From: Deltaproteobacteria bacterium
GTDB taxonomy: Bacteria; Desulfobacterota; Binatia; Binatales; Binataceae
Length of the DNA stretch: 52,229 nt
Assembly: GCA_003135135.1 (NCBI GenBank)
Contig: PLDK01000006.1
Span: forward strand, 121,886-174,114
Direction: 5' to 3'
Of the stretch, positions 9,425 through 17,464 are shown piece by piece. Under the pieces are notes generated by a model. The model had not been told where the DNA came from, did not search any database, and saw nothing but the letters and a program-made list of their open reading frames with translations. A program made the position numbers and the translations under genes. Position 1 is the first letter of the stretch, and every line of letters begins with the position of its first letter.

Positions 9425-10246
9425 CTAGCGCGGGCGGCCAAGCAGGCTCATCGCGCGCCGTGCGATCGCGCGAGCGGCAGGTCGGCGCACCCGGCTATAG
9501 CTGGGCCAGTCGTTAAAGTCGATAATCGCAAAACGATCGCCACTCAAGACCGCGTCTCCGCCCCATGCCTCGAGCCCAAGCGCGGCGGCTGCCGCCAAAG
9601 CCGCTTCCGACAGCGCGCGCAGCGCGGCTTCGGCGACTTCCCCGTCTTCGGGATGAACGGTGAAATAGGAACCTCCACTGACGCCGTAAAATTTGACGAC
9701 CCGGCCCACGACTTCCTGCTGCAGGTAGGCGAAGCGGATTCCGCGCCGTACGAAATCGGCGAGAATCGATTCGACCTCGGCGCGATCGGCCGCCCGCTGC
9801 ACATCTTCAGGGGCGAGCGCATGCAGGTCGCCGCGCTTGACGAATACGCCCGCCGACAAATCCAGCCCGGCAAGCTTGCGCGCATCAAGCGGCTCGTCGG
9901 CCTCCACCAACGCGCCCGGCGGCGTCGGCACTCCGGCCCGCTCCAGCCCCGGCGCGAGCAGATCGCGGTAGCAGTTGCGAATCGAGAGCGCGGAGTTGAT
10001 CGCGATCGCTCCCGCCTGCTCGACTTCGGCCAGACGCTTGAGAGCGCGCGCACCCTGGCACATCGGCAGTACGACATCGGCGCGGATAGGCGTGGCCATC
10101 GCAAAGCTGACCGCATCCATCGCCTGAATCTCGACGCCTTCGCGCTCCAGTTCCGACAAGGTGGCGTCAAGGATCGCGGCGTCGGCCTCGACCTTGCCCG
10201 GTGAAAATTCGGGTTCCCGATAAATTCCCAAAGCTCGATAGCTCAT
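9425..10246 (-). CDS. ATP-grasp enzyme, inositol-phosphate-kinase/RimK-like
   Basis: A 273-residue protein with an ATP-grasp layout: an N-terminal region, then INSALSIRNCYRDLLAPGLE as the entry to the central domain, VFVKRGD with the ATP-binding Lys, YLQQEVVGRVVKFYGV, and the metal-binding end DRFAIIDFNDWPSYSRVR, where D and N would bind Mg. The pairing of a QE-V-x-x-VVKFY strand with a D-F-N-D-W-P-S-Y end resembles inositol trisphosphate 5/6-kinases as well as RimK-type ligases. Either phosphorylation of a polyol or amide ligation is possible. Its ATG overlaps the upstream nucleotidyltransferase stop by 4 bases (ATGA), implying coupled translation. Confidence 0.7.
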   Translation of the reverse strand: MSYRALGIYREPEFSPGKVEADAAILDATLSELEREGVEIQAMDAVSFAMATPIRADVVLPMCQGARALKRLAEVEQAGAIAINSALSIRNCYRDLLAPGLERAGVPTPPGALVEADEPLDARKLAGLDLSAGVFVKRGDLHALAPEDVQRAADRAEVESILADFVRRGIRFAYLQQEVVGRVVKFYGVSGGSYFTVHPEDGEVAEAALRALSEAALAAAAALGLEAWGGDAVLSGDRFAIIDFNDWPSYSRVRRPAARAIARRAMSLLGRPR

Positions 10247-10974
10247 GGCATCTTCCGTATCGCGATGCGCGCGGCGTCGAGGTCCGACGCTTCATCGACG
10301 TCGATCGATCCTTCGATCTCGATCGCATCCAATTGCATCCCACGCTCAATTATCAGCGCAAGGAAGCGGCGGAGCGCGTCGAGTCCCGCGCGGCGCGCGT
10401 CAGCGGCGTAATCAAAAACTCGGGTCGACAGGAAATAGAGTCCTGCCGTCACCATGGAAGTCTCTCCGTTGCCGAGCCGCAGGATCAAGCCATTTTCCGT
10501 TACATCGGCGAAAAGTGGCCTGGCCTCGCCGCGCCATCGCGTGACGGCCAGCACACCTGCGAATTTTTTTTCGCTGCAATCCTCGATTTTCCTCCGCGAC
10601 TCATTAACAAAACGCGCCAATTCCGCCTGCGGAATTACGGCGTCCACGGTCGCCGCGATGAACCATCCCGGTTCCACCACGTCGCCCAGCGCCAGCATCG
10701 TTTCCATCGAGTTGGCGGTGTCGCGAACGACGAGCCTGATCGACGCCGGCATCTCGAGCGCCATTTCGTTTTCGCGCGCAACCCGCGCCGTCTCGGAGTT
10801 GATCACCGCAACCACCGATGATGCGCCCGCCTCGATCAGCGCACGCGCCTGGCGCAAAAGCATCGCCTCACCGCCCAGCTTGACGAGCGGCTTGGGAATA
10901 TCGTCGCGCGTCGAGTTGCGCAGCCGCTCGCCGCGGCCGGCGGCGATAATCGCTCCTTGCAATCCCTTCACCAT
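10243..10974 (-). CDS. MobA-like nucleotidyltransferase
   Basis: A 243-residue NTP-transferase-fold protein: GAIIAAGRGERL is the nucleotide-binding signature, followed by IPKPLVKLGG and a VDAVIP segment in the position of the metal-binding Asp. The arrangement matches inositol-1-phosphate cytidylyltransferases and other sugar/alcohol-phosphate nucleotidyltransferases (CTP or other NTP plus phospho-alcohol gives NDP-alcohol). The ATG (first base 10974) lies within ATGGTGA and overlaps the HAD stop, indicating coupling; the frame is open further upstream but starts inside the HAD gene. Together with the CDP-alcohol phosphotransferase across the divergent promoter region it suggests a CDP-activated headgroup. 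Confidence 0.8.
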   Translation of the reverse strand: MVKGLQGAIIAAGRGERLRNSTRDDIPKPLVKLGGEAMLLRQARALIEAGASSVVAVINSETARVARENEMALEMPASIRLVVRDTANSMETMLALGDVVEPGWFIAATVDAVIPQAELARFVNESRRKIEDCSEKKFAGVLAVTRWRGEARPLFADVTENGLILRLGNGETSMVTAGLYFLSTRVFDYAADARRAGLDALRRFLALIIERGMQLDAIEIEGSIDVDEASDLDAARIAIRKMP

Positions 10975-11708
10975 TGAATTTGCGCAACTTCGTCGATTGA
11001 GCGGATCGTGAGGTCGGCTGCGGTGTCCCGCCCGCCGGCACCGTTGCCGCATCGCGGGTCGGTGCGCAGCCAGACGGTCCGCATTCCGAGTTTGTGTGCG
11101 GGTGCGCAGTCCTTGGTGAGGGAATCGCCGATCATCGCGGTCGATTCGGGCGCGCAATGCATTTTTTTCAGCGCAGCTTCGAAGATGCCCGCCTCGGGCT
11201 TGAAAATTCCAACCCGCGACGAATCGGCAACCGCGTCGAAGAATCGATCCAGCTTCGCCTCCGCCAGGATGCCGTCGAGATTTCCATAGAAGTTCGAAAC
11301 GACGCCCATTTTGAAGCGGCCCTCGAGCGTGCCAAGGACGTCGCGGCTATGCGCCAGTCCGGCAGACGTCTCACGGACGAAAGAGTTCGTGACACGCTCG
11401 ACGAAGCGATGGAGTCCCGCGGCGCCAGCGTCGTCGAGTATCGCGGCAAGCGCGTCCGGTCCGCTTTTTCGGAGGTATTCGAATTGATGGCCAACCAGGA
11501 ATCGCACCAGGTCCGTCATCCCGAAGCGCGCCACGATCCTGGTCGCGCCGTATCCGATTCGCGTTGCGTCCTCGAACGCCGGGTCGAGTTCGGCGCGCGA
11601 AATTTCGATTCCGGCGGCGCGGTAGCTTGAGAGAAATCGATCGAGCCAATGCGCAGGCCCGTCGAGCGTGCCGCCAAAATCGAATAGCAGAGAGGTAATC
11701 GTGGCCAT
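10968..11708 (-). CDS. HAD-superfamily hydrolase, subfamily IA
   Basis: A 246-residue haloacid-dehalogenase-type hydrolase with a helical cap. Motif I is LLFDFGGTLDG (nucleophile Asp present, second Asp replaced by Gly as in the other HAD of this unit), motif II GVVSNFYG, motif III Lys in GIFKPEAGIFEAALKK, motif IV MIGDSLTKDC. Likely a small-molecule phosphatase. First gene of the minus-strand unit, starting 250 bp from the divergently read CDP-alcohol phosphotransferase fusion; its stop overlaps the next start. Confidence 0.83.
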   Translation of the reverse strand: MATITSLLFDFGGTLDGPAHWLDRFLSSYRAAGIEISRAELDPAFEDATRIGYGATRIVARFGMTDLVRFLVGHQFEYLRKSGPDALAAILDDAGAAGLHRFVERVTNSFVRETSAGLAHSRDVLGTLEGRFKMGVVSNFYGNLDGILAEAKLDRFFDAVADSSRVGIFKPEAGIFEAALKKMHCAPESTAMIGDSLTKDCAPAHKLGMRTVWLRTDPRCGNGAGGRDTAADLTIRSIDEVAQIQW

Positions 11709-11958
11709 GAATCGGTCAGTCTATCAGCCTGGGTAGGTTGCCTCTAGTTCGATATCGATTAAAAGTTTGCGGCGATCGGAAAGCAGCGCGGTCTCGATAG
11801 ACGATGTGCTTCAGAATACTGATGAAATAAGCTCAATAGAGGAGCGAAACTCATAATTAGGGATTGAAGTTAGTAGCGGGTTTACTTTCGCTCGCGTTAC
11901 GGCTGTGTTACCGTGACGTCATTGCAGAGAACGGGGGAAAACGGGTTCAAATAAGACG

Positions 11959-13143
11959 TTGCTGATTGAGACTGCTCTAATCGCTGCACCCGATCGCGCC
12001 AATAACGCGGTCTTCGGCCGCCCGCTGTTAGAGCGGCTGATGATCAATTGCGAACGCGCCGGGATCAAACGGTTTGTCGTGGCGGCGCCACGCGAACTGT
12101 ATCCGGACGTCGCTCGCGCGATGGGCCGGTTCAAAGGCAGCGGCTCGGTCTCGATGGTCGAATCGTTCAGTGAGATTCTGAATCATCGGGATGCGGATGG
12201 ATTGGCCATCGACCCGTCATCGCCGTGCGTGTCCTTTTCGGGAAACCTGGTATTTGCGAAGTCGCAGCTGGCCCGGATCCTCGACGCCCACGCCTCCGAT
12301 CCGCGATCGGTACATCGGGAATTCAGCACCGATCGCGACCGTGGCGGCGAAATCGCGACCGGTCCAATCGGCGAGATTCTCAAGCGCGGGGGGATTTCGA
12401 CCCGGCTCGCGGCGCCGGCTGCGAGTCTGCTGCCATTCGCACTGAACGGGCGGCCCGAGGATCGCGAAGAAGCGGAACTGCGGCTGGCGAGATCGATTCG
12501 CGAGGAATCCGCACACAAAGACGCGCCGATGGCGCGATGGGTTGACCGCCGGATTTCGTGGCGAATCAGCTACTGGCTCGCGCAGACCCGCGTCACGCCC
12601 AACATGGTCACCGTCGCCAACACGGCGTTCGGCCTGACGTGCGCCTGGATGTTCTCGGTTCCGAATTACTGGATGCGGCTGTTCGCGGCAATTTTCTTTT
12701 TGATCTCGATCACGATCGATGGCGTCGATGGCGAACTGGCGCGGCTTAAAATGGTCGAGAGCGAGTTCGGCGGCAAACTCGATGTGCTCACCGACAATAT
12801 CGTGCACGTCGGCGTGTTCATCGGCTTGCTCGTCGGATGCTACCGGGTGGATCACAGCCGCGCTTACCTGTACCTGATTCCGATCCTGCTCGGCGGATTC
12901 ATGATGTGTACTTACGCGGTCTGGCGCGCCTTCAAGATAAAGGGCGAGCAGGCGGCGGCGTGGCTGGACAAAGTCGATCGATGGAGCGGGCGCGATTTCG
13001 CCTACCTGGTCGTGGTCTTAGCTGTGGTTAATCGGCTAGAGTACTTCGCTTGGGGCACTGCCTTCGGCACTTATGTGTTCGCTCTTGCTCTGATATGGAT
13101 TACCGGCCCGACCGCATCGTCAATGAAATCTGAAAGCCTGTAG
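11959..13143 (+). CDS. Nucleotidyltransferase-like / CDP-alcohol phosphotransferase fusion
   Basis: A 394-residue two-domain protein. Residues 1-185 resemble a MobA-like NTP-transferase fold (TALIAAPDRANNAVFGRPLL) but lack the G-x-G-x-R-L signature, so this half is probably catalytically dead or altered. Residues 195-390 are a membrane CDP-alcohol phosphatidyltransferase with the full D-G-x2-A-R-x8-G-x3-D-x3-D motif (D257, G258, A261, R262, G271, D275, D279) and about five or six membrane helices. The same fusion order is known in archaeal/bacterial inositol-1-phosphate cytidylyltransferase-DIPP synthase. The reaction should move a phospho-alcohol from CDP to a lipid or second alcohol. The start is uncertain: TTG 11959 is the first usable codon after an in-frame stop at 11914. 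Followed 35 bp later by the radical SAM gene. Confidence 0.85.
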   Translation: MLIETALIAAPDRANNAVFGRPLLERLMINCERAGIKRFVVAAPRELYPDVARAMGRFKGSGSVSMVESFSEILNHRDADGLAIDPSSPCVSFSGNLVFAKSQLARILDAHASDPRSVHREFSTDRDRGGEIATGPIGEILKRGGISTRLAAPAASLLPFALNGRPEDREEAELRLARSIREESAHKDAPMARWVDRRISWRISYWLAQTRVTPNMVTVANTAFGLTCAWMFSVPNYWMRLFAAIFFLISITIDGVDGELARLKMVESEFGGKLDVLTDNIVHVGVFIGLLVGCYRVDHSRAYLYLIPILLGGFMMCTYAVWRAFKIKGEQAAAWLDKVDRWSGRDFAYLVVVLAVVNRLEYFAWGTAFGTYVFALALIWITGPTASSMKSESL

Positions 13144-13178
13144 CAAGGCGGATCAAACCCTGCGCAGGCAGAGGAAGT

Positions 13179-14510
13179 ATGAACGGAAAGAAGCCCCGAA
13201 TTCTGTTGGTGCAACCCACTACCGTCCATCTCGACGGCACTCCGCATAAGACCCGCTGGCGGCTGATCATGGGACTGATGATTCCGCTGATGGCGGGACT
13301 GACGCCCGACGATTACGACGTAACGCTATGCGACGAGCGTCTCGAGGAAATCAATTTCGACGGTGGATGGGACCTGGTCGGAATGACGACGACGATCGGC
13401 GCGTCGCTGCGCGCGTACCAGCTCGGCGACGAGTTCCGCAAGCGCGGCATCCCGGTCGTGTTCGGCGGATTCCATGCGACGCTGCAGACCGAAGAGGCGC
13501 TCCAGCATTGCGACGCGGTCGTGAAGGGCGAGGCCGACCTGGTATGGCCCGAACTGCTGCAGGATTGGCGCGACGGCAAACTCAAACCGATTTACAAGGC
13601 CGACAAGCTGCACGATCTGAAGAACCTGCCGCGCCCGCGCCACGAGCTGCTCAAGCTCAATCGCTACCTGTTCAAGGCGGTGCCGGTGCAGGCAAGCCGC
13701 GGATGCCCTTATCGATGCTCGTTCTGCGAGATTCCGGTGTTCTACGACGGCGCGTATCGGACCCGGCCGATCGAGGACATCGTCGAGGAGATAAAGCAGG
13801 TCGTCAAGATTACCGGCTTCAAGCGCTTTCAGTTCATCGACGATCAGATCACCGGCAAGCACAAGTTCGCGCGCGAGCTGTTCAAGGCGCTCGAGCCGCT
13901 CAACATCCGCTTCTCGTGCCTGTGGACGATCAACTCGAATCACGACGACGAGTTGCTGGAACTGGCGGCCAAGGCAGGCGTCTTCCACGTCAACATCGGG
14001 GTCGAATCGATCAGCCAGGACAGCCTGCTGTCGATGAACAAGATTCAGAATCACGCGGGCCATTACAAGAAGCTGCTCAAGAAGCTCGAAAGATACGGGA
14101 TTTACTATTCGCTCAACTTCCTGTTCGGGCTGGAAGAGGACCATCCGGGAATTTTCGACGACACCCTCAAGTTCCTGCACGAGGTCAAGGCGCCCGAGGC
14201 GTTCTTCAACACCGTGACGCCGCGCGTAGGCACGCCGATGCGCACGCAGCTCGAGAACGAGGGCCGCGTGATCATCCCCGACGCCGACCTCTACACCAAC
14301 AACTTCCGCTGCATGTTCGTGCCCAAGAACATGTCGCCGCAGGAAGTCGAAGAAGGCGTGTGGCGATGCACCAAGGAGTTCTACTCGCTCAAGTCGATGT
14401 TCAAGCGCCTCCTGATGCCGCCGGGAAAGTTCACCTGGCAGGGGCTCACTGAGAACATGCTTTTCTACTGGGGCGCGAAGCGGCAGATCGACCCGGTTGA
14501 TTATTATTAG
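13179..14510 (+). CDS. B12-binding-domain radical SAM enzyme
   Basis: A 443-residue class B-type radical SAM protein. The N-terminal 130 residues form a cobalamin-binding-like Rossmann domain (ILLVQPTT, DLVGMTTTIGASLRAYQL, VVFGGFHATL). The radical SAM core has C176-x3-C180-x2-C183 (RGCPYRCSFCEIP) for the 4Fe-4S cluster, plus a SAM-contact region near FQFIDDQITG and GVESISQDSL. The C-terminus carries extra Cys and aromatic residues. Such enzymes methylate unactivated carbons or carry out cyclisations (family knowledge); the substrate here is unknown. The ATG follows a GAGGAAG ribosome site. The location between the CDP-alcohol phosphotransferase and a small membrane protein suggests modification of the same lipid or headgroup. 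Confidence 0.9.
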   Translation: MNGKKPRILLVQPTTVHLDGTPHKTRWRLIMGLMIPLMAGLTPDDYDVTLCDERLEEINFDGGWDLVGMTTTIGASLRAYQLGDEFRKRGIPVVFGGFHATLQTEEALQHCDAVVKGEADLVWPELLQDWRDGKLKPIYKADKLHDLKNLPRPRHELLKLNRYLFKAVPVQASRGCPYRCSFCEIPVFYDGAYRTRPIEDIVEEIKQVVKITGFKRFQFIDDQITGKHKFARELFKALEPLNIRFSCLWTINSNHDDELLELAAKAGVFHVNIGVESISQDSLLSMNKIQNHAGHYKKLLKKLERYGIYYSLNFLFGLEEDHPGIFDDTLKFLHEVKAPEAFFNTVTPRVGTPMRTQLENEGRVIIPDADLYTNNFRCMFVPKNMSPQEVEEGVWRCTKEFYSLKSMFKRLLMPPGKFTWQGLTENMLFYWGAKRQIDPVDYY

Positions 14511-14522
14511 GCCAGCCCGGAC

Positions 14523-14837
14523 TTGATCCTAAAGACTCTCGCAATCCTGGTGCTTGCGGCGGCGCTCGAGGTGGGCGGCGATGCGCTCGTGCGGATAGGA
14601 CTTCGCGGCCCGGCCTACTGGATGGCGGCGGGCGGACTCGTTCTTTTCGCCTACGGAGTGCTGGTCAATCTGAGCGGTCTCGATTTCAATCGGCTGATGG
14701 GAATCTACATCGCGGTCTTCTTCGTAGTGTCGCAAGTTATCTCGTTCATTTTTTTCAAGCAGATCCCCGACGACCGAATCCTGCTCGGCGGTGGCTTCAT
14801 CGTAACCGGCGGCCTCCTGATCCTGCTGATGTCATAA
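14523..14837 (+). CDS. Small four-helix membrane protein (SMR/DMT-like)
   Basis: A 104-residue very hydrophobic protein with about four membrane helices, similar in size and look to small multidrug resistance or EamA-half transporters, including the ArnE/ArnF flippase subunits that move lipid-linked sugars. The early ALEVGGDALVRIGL places a Glu in helix 1 as in SMR proteins. It starts with TTG 12 bases after the radical SAM stop with no clear ribosome site, so it is probably translated by coupling. In context it may move the product of the cluster across the inner membrane. Confidence 0.72.
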   Translation: MILKTLAILVLAAALEVGGDALVRIGLRGPAYWMAAGGLVLFAYGVLVNLSGLDFNRLMGIYIAVFFVVSQVISFIFFKQIPDDRILLGGGFIVTGGLLILLMS

Positions 14838-14863
14838 CTCCTACTGTCCGGATCTTTTTCTTT

Positions 14864-14914
14864 GCCTCGCCCTGACAGGGAGAGGCCGCGCCTTCCGGCG
14901 CGGGTGAGGGTCCG
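14864..14914 (+). repeat. Left inverted repeat of the DUF559 unit
   Basis: Begins GCCTCGCCCTGACAGGGAG and ends GGGTGAGGGTCCG. The reverse complement of 15424-15480 has the same two conserved blocks with a variable GC-rich centre. Each copy can fold internally (CCCTGACAGGG; GCGCC/GGCGC). Confidence 0.75.
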
Positions 14915-14959
14915 ACAGCCAATTCTGCGGCCTTCTCAGCGGCAATAGCGGATGGGAAA

Positions 14960-15385
14960 ATGACCATCATGGCCGACGACAACTTGCACCGAGACCGCGC
15001 GCGAGAACTGAGACGCGCGCAGACCGACGCCGAAAAAAAGCTATGGAGCCGCCTCAGGGCGGGGCAACTGCATGGCGTCAGGTTTCGAAGGCAGTTTCCG
15101 ATCGGACCATTCTTCGCGGATTTCTGCGCACCAAAGGAATTTTTGGTAATCGAACTCGACGGCTCGCAACACATGGCTATGTTAAACCGTGACAGGCGAA
15201 GGACCAGATATCTTGAGAACCTTGGTTACCGGGTAGTGCGTTTTTGGGACAACGACGCGCTCGGATCAACCGCTGAGGTGATCGAGAAGATCAGCAGTTT
15301 GCTTAAGGAGCCTTTCCTGCAGCGGCGGCCGCGTGCCGGTGGCACCTCCACTCCAGGGCGGGGCGCTTTTCGAACTTCGCGCTGA
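14960..15385 (+). CDS. DUF559 endonuclease-like protein
   Basis: A 141-residue member of the DUF559 family, related to the Vsr/very-short-patch-repair endonuclease fold. Core features are LHRDRARELRRAQTDAEKKL, WSRLRAGQLHGVRFRRQFPI, FADFCAPKEFLVIELDGSQH (the acidic catalytic-type strand) and GYRVVRFWDNDAL. These small proteins are widespread and patchily distributed. A second ATG at 14969 is possible. The last 20 or so residues are Arg/Gly-rich and may be non-family tail. The gene is enclosed by inverted repeats at 14864-14914 and 15424-15480, suggesting it moves or is inherited as a unit. Confidence 0.85.
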   Translation: MTIMADDNLHRDRARELRRAQTDAEKKLWSRLRAGQLHGVRFRRQFPIGPFFADFCAPKEFLVIELDGSQHMAMLNRDRRRTRYLENLGYRVVRFWDNDALGSTAEVIEKISSLLKEPFLQRRPRAGGTSTPGRGAFRTSR

Positions 15386-15423
15386 AAGCTCTGCTCGCAA
15401 CACAGAGCCGCGGAATTTGTTGG

Positions 15424-15480
15424 CGGACCCTCACCCGACGCTCGACGGCTCGCGTCGGCCTCTCCCTGATAGGGCGAGGC
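15424..15480 (-). repeat. Right inverted repeat of the DUF559 unit
   Basis: On the minus strand it begins GCCTCGCCCTATCAGGGAG and ends GGGTGAGGGTCCG, matching the left repeat apart from the central 20 or so bases. It lies between the DUF559 stop and the panC stop. Confidence 0.75.
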
Positions 15481-15511
15481 AATTCGGGGGACGAAACAAA
15501 AAGATCAGCGC

Positions 15512-16357
15512 TTACGGCTGGAGCACCGCGTTGTCGATTAGCCGCGTTTTGCCGACGCGGGCCGCTATGGCGATTAGCATCGGACGATCGAGCAAGGGAT
15601 GGCGCGCAAGCGTCTCCGCATCCACTGCTTCGACGTATTCGATCGCGACGCCTTTCATCCGGTTGAGCACCCGAGTCGCCGCAAACACTATTTCCTCGGC
15701 GCAGCATGCGCCCGCACGATGCTTCTCGCGGGCTGCCCGGATCGCGAGGCTCAGCGCGAGCGCGTCTTCACGCTCGGCGGGCGACAGGTAAGCGTTGCGC
15801 GAACTCATCGCGAGGCCGTCCTTCTCGCGCACTATCGGCACCGGGACAATTTCGACGTCAAAGTTCAGGTCACGGACCATCTGCTGGATCGCGCGCAGCT
15901 GCTGAAAGTCCTTCTCACCGAAAACCGCCAGGTGCGGTCTGACGATGTTGAACAGCTTGGCGACCACCGTCGTCACGCCGCGGAAATGGCCGGGGCGATG
16001 CGCCCCGCACAGACCGCTGGTAATCTCGCCCGCTTCAACCCAGGTCTGCGCGTCGGCCGAGTACATCGCACTCGGCTCCGGCGCGAACACCACGTCCACC
16101 GCCGCGGTCTCGAGCATCGCGCAGTCGCGCTCGAACTTGCGCGGATAGCGCGCGAAGTCCTCGCCGGGGCAGAACTGGGTGGGATTGACGAAGATCGACG
16201 CGACCAGAACCGAGGATTGCCGCCGGCCCTCGCGCATCAGCGCCAGATGCCCTTCGTGCAGACAGCCCATCGTGGGGACTAGCCCGATTCGTTCACCACG
16301 TTGAATCGCGCCACTGGAATAACGGGTCATCTCGCCGGGCGAGGTAATGACCATCAT
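15512..16357 (-). CDS. panC: Pantothenate synthetase
   Basis: Joins pantoate and beta-alanine using ATP to make pantothenate (vitamin B5) in the cytoplasm. The 281-residue protein has the class-I-synthetase-like VPTMGCLHEGHLALM, VNPTQFCPGEDFARYPR, CGAHRPGHFRGVTTVV, VFGEKDFQQL, and MSSRNAYL with the KMSKS-like loop. The ATG (first base 16357) overlaps the panB stop by 4 bases (ATGA), so panB and panC are co-translated; the longer open frame upstream lies inside panB. A further ATG directly follows and is equally possible. Confidence 0.97.
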   Translation of the reverse strand: MMVITSPGEMTRYSSGAIQRGERIGLVPTMGCLHEGHLALMREGRRQSSVLVASIFVNPTQFCPGEDFARYPRKFERDCAMLETAAVDVVFAPEPSAMYSADAQTWVEAGEITSGLCGAHRPGHFRGVTTVVAKLFNIVRPHLAVFGEKDFQQLRAIQQMVRDLNFDVEIVPVPIVREKDGLAMSSRNAYLSPAEREDALALSLAIRAAREKHRAGACCAEEIVFAATRVLNRMKGVAIEYVEAVDAETLARHPLLDRPMLIAIAARVGKTRLIDNAVLQP

Positions 16358-17193
16358 CGCGCCGCACCCCTCGCTTCGGCGTAACAATGCTCCGGCGCCG
16401 GAAACGCGTGCTCCTTCACTTCGCGCACGTAGCTGCTTGCGGCCGCCGCGGCCTCGTTCCACAAATGCGCGAACGGCTTGGCGAAGCGCGGCGCGCACGA
16501 CTCGCCCAGCCCCAGCATGTCGTGCATCACGAGCACCTGGCCGTCGCAATCGGGCCCGGCGCCGATGCCGATAGTCGGGATAGCGACGTGGGCTGTAATC
16601 TCGCGCGCCAACGACGGCGGCACACCCTCGACCACGATCGCGAATGCGCCCGCGGCTTCGAGTGCGGCGGCGTCTTCAAGCAGTCGTTCGCGGCATCCGG
16701 GAGCGCGGCCGGATTTGCGGCCTTGCACGCGATGCCCGCCCATCCGATGAACCGACTGCGGCGTCAGTCCGACGTGCCCCATCACGGGAATATCGACCGC
16801 CGTGATTCTCGCCACCGCTTCGGCTATCGCGACACCGCCTTCGAGCTTCACCGCCTCAGCGCCGCCTTCCTTGACCAGGCGCCCGGCGTTGCGCAACGCC
16901 TCTTCGGGACTTACCTGGTACGACAGGAACGGCATGTCGGCGACGACCAGCGCACGGCGTCGCGCGCGCGCAACCGCACGAGTGTGGTAGATGACCTCGT
17001 CGATGGTGACGGCCAGGGTGTTGGCCTCGCCGCGCACCACCATGGCGAGACTATCGCCGACGAGCAGCAGATCGACGCCGCAGTTGTCGAAGATTCTCGC
17101 AAATGGAAAGTCGTACGCCGTCAGCATCGTGATCGGCTGCTGCGCGGCCTTCATGCGCGCGAGATCGGGCACGCGAACTTTGTCTTGCGTCAT
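16354..17193 (-). CDS. panB: 3-methyl-2-oxobutanoate hydroxymethyltransferase
   Basis: Adds a hydroxymethyl group from methylene-tetrahydrofolate to alpha-ketoisovalerate, the first committed step to pantothenate. The 279-residue barrel protein shows ITMLTAYDFPFARIFD, LLLVGDSLAMV, VVADMPFLSY, VKLEGG, PVMGHVGLTPQS, the catalytic-Glu segment VVEGVP, and IGIGAGPDCDGQVLVMHD. A few extra residues follow the VQGR motif. ATG with first base 17193 has a GGGAGA ribosome site 5 bases upstream; the open frame beyond it to 17259 lacks family similarity. Followed by panC; coaX lies nearby on the same strand. Confidence 0.97.
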   Translation of the reverse strand: MTQDKVRVPDLARMKAAQQPITMLTAYDFPFARIFDNCGVDLLLVGDSLAMVVRGEANTLAVTIDEVIYHTRAVARARRRALVVADMPFLSYQVSPEEALRNAGRLVKEGGAEAVKLEGGVAIAEAVARITAVDIPVMGHVGLTPQSVHRMGGHRVQGRKSGRAPGCRERLLEDAAALEAAGAFAIVVEGVPPSLAREITAHVAIPTIGIGAGPDCDGQVLVMHDMLGLGESCAPRFAKPFAHLWNEAAAAASSYVREVKEHAFPAPEHCYAEARGAAR

Positions 17194-17464
17194 AATCTCT
17201 CCCAATCGATCCGTCGCTCCAACAAAATCGGGGCTGCCGCGTACCCGGCAACCCCGCATCAGAGCGACCTCGAATGAACGAGCGCTCGAATCACTCGGAG
17301 TCCCGGTCCAAACATCGGATCCAGGCGCGAGCAGACGCCAAATGTCATCGCCTCCGCACGGGAGGCACTCAACTCAACACCGTCTCGCCGGAAAAGTATT
17401 TCTCGACGGACGAATTTAACAATATAGAGAAAGTCGCCGGGCGCGTAAAGCTCGGCAGGCTCGA

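Noticed and set aside
8018-13143. Phosphonolipid pathway (aminoethylphosphonate cytidylyltransferase plus transaminase plus CDP-alcohol phosphotransferase)
   Set aside because: No PEP mutase or phosphonopyruvate decarboxylase gene is nearby and the aminotransferase is class III; kept only as an alternative reading of the cluster.
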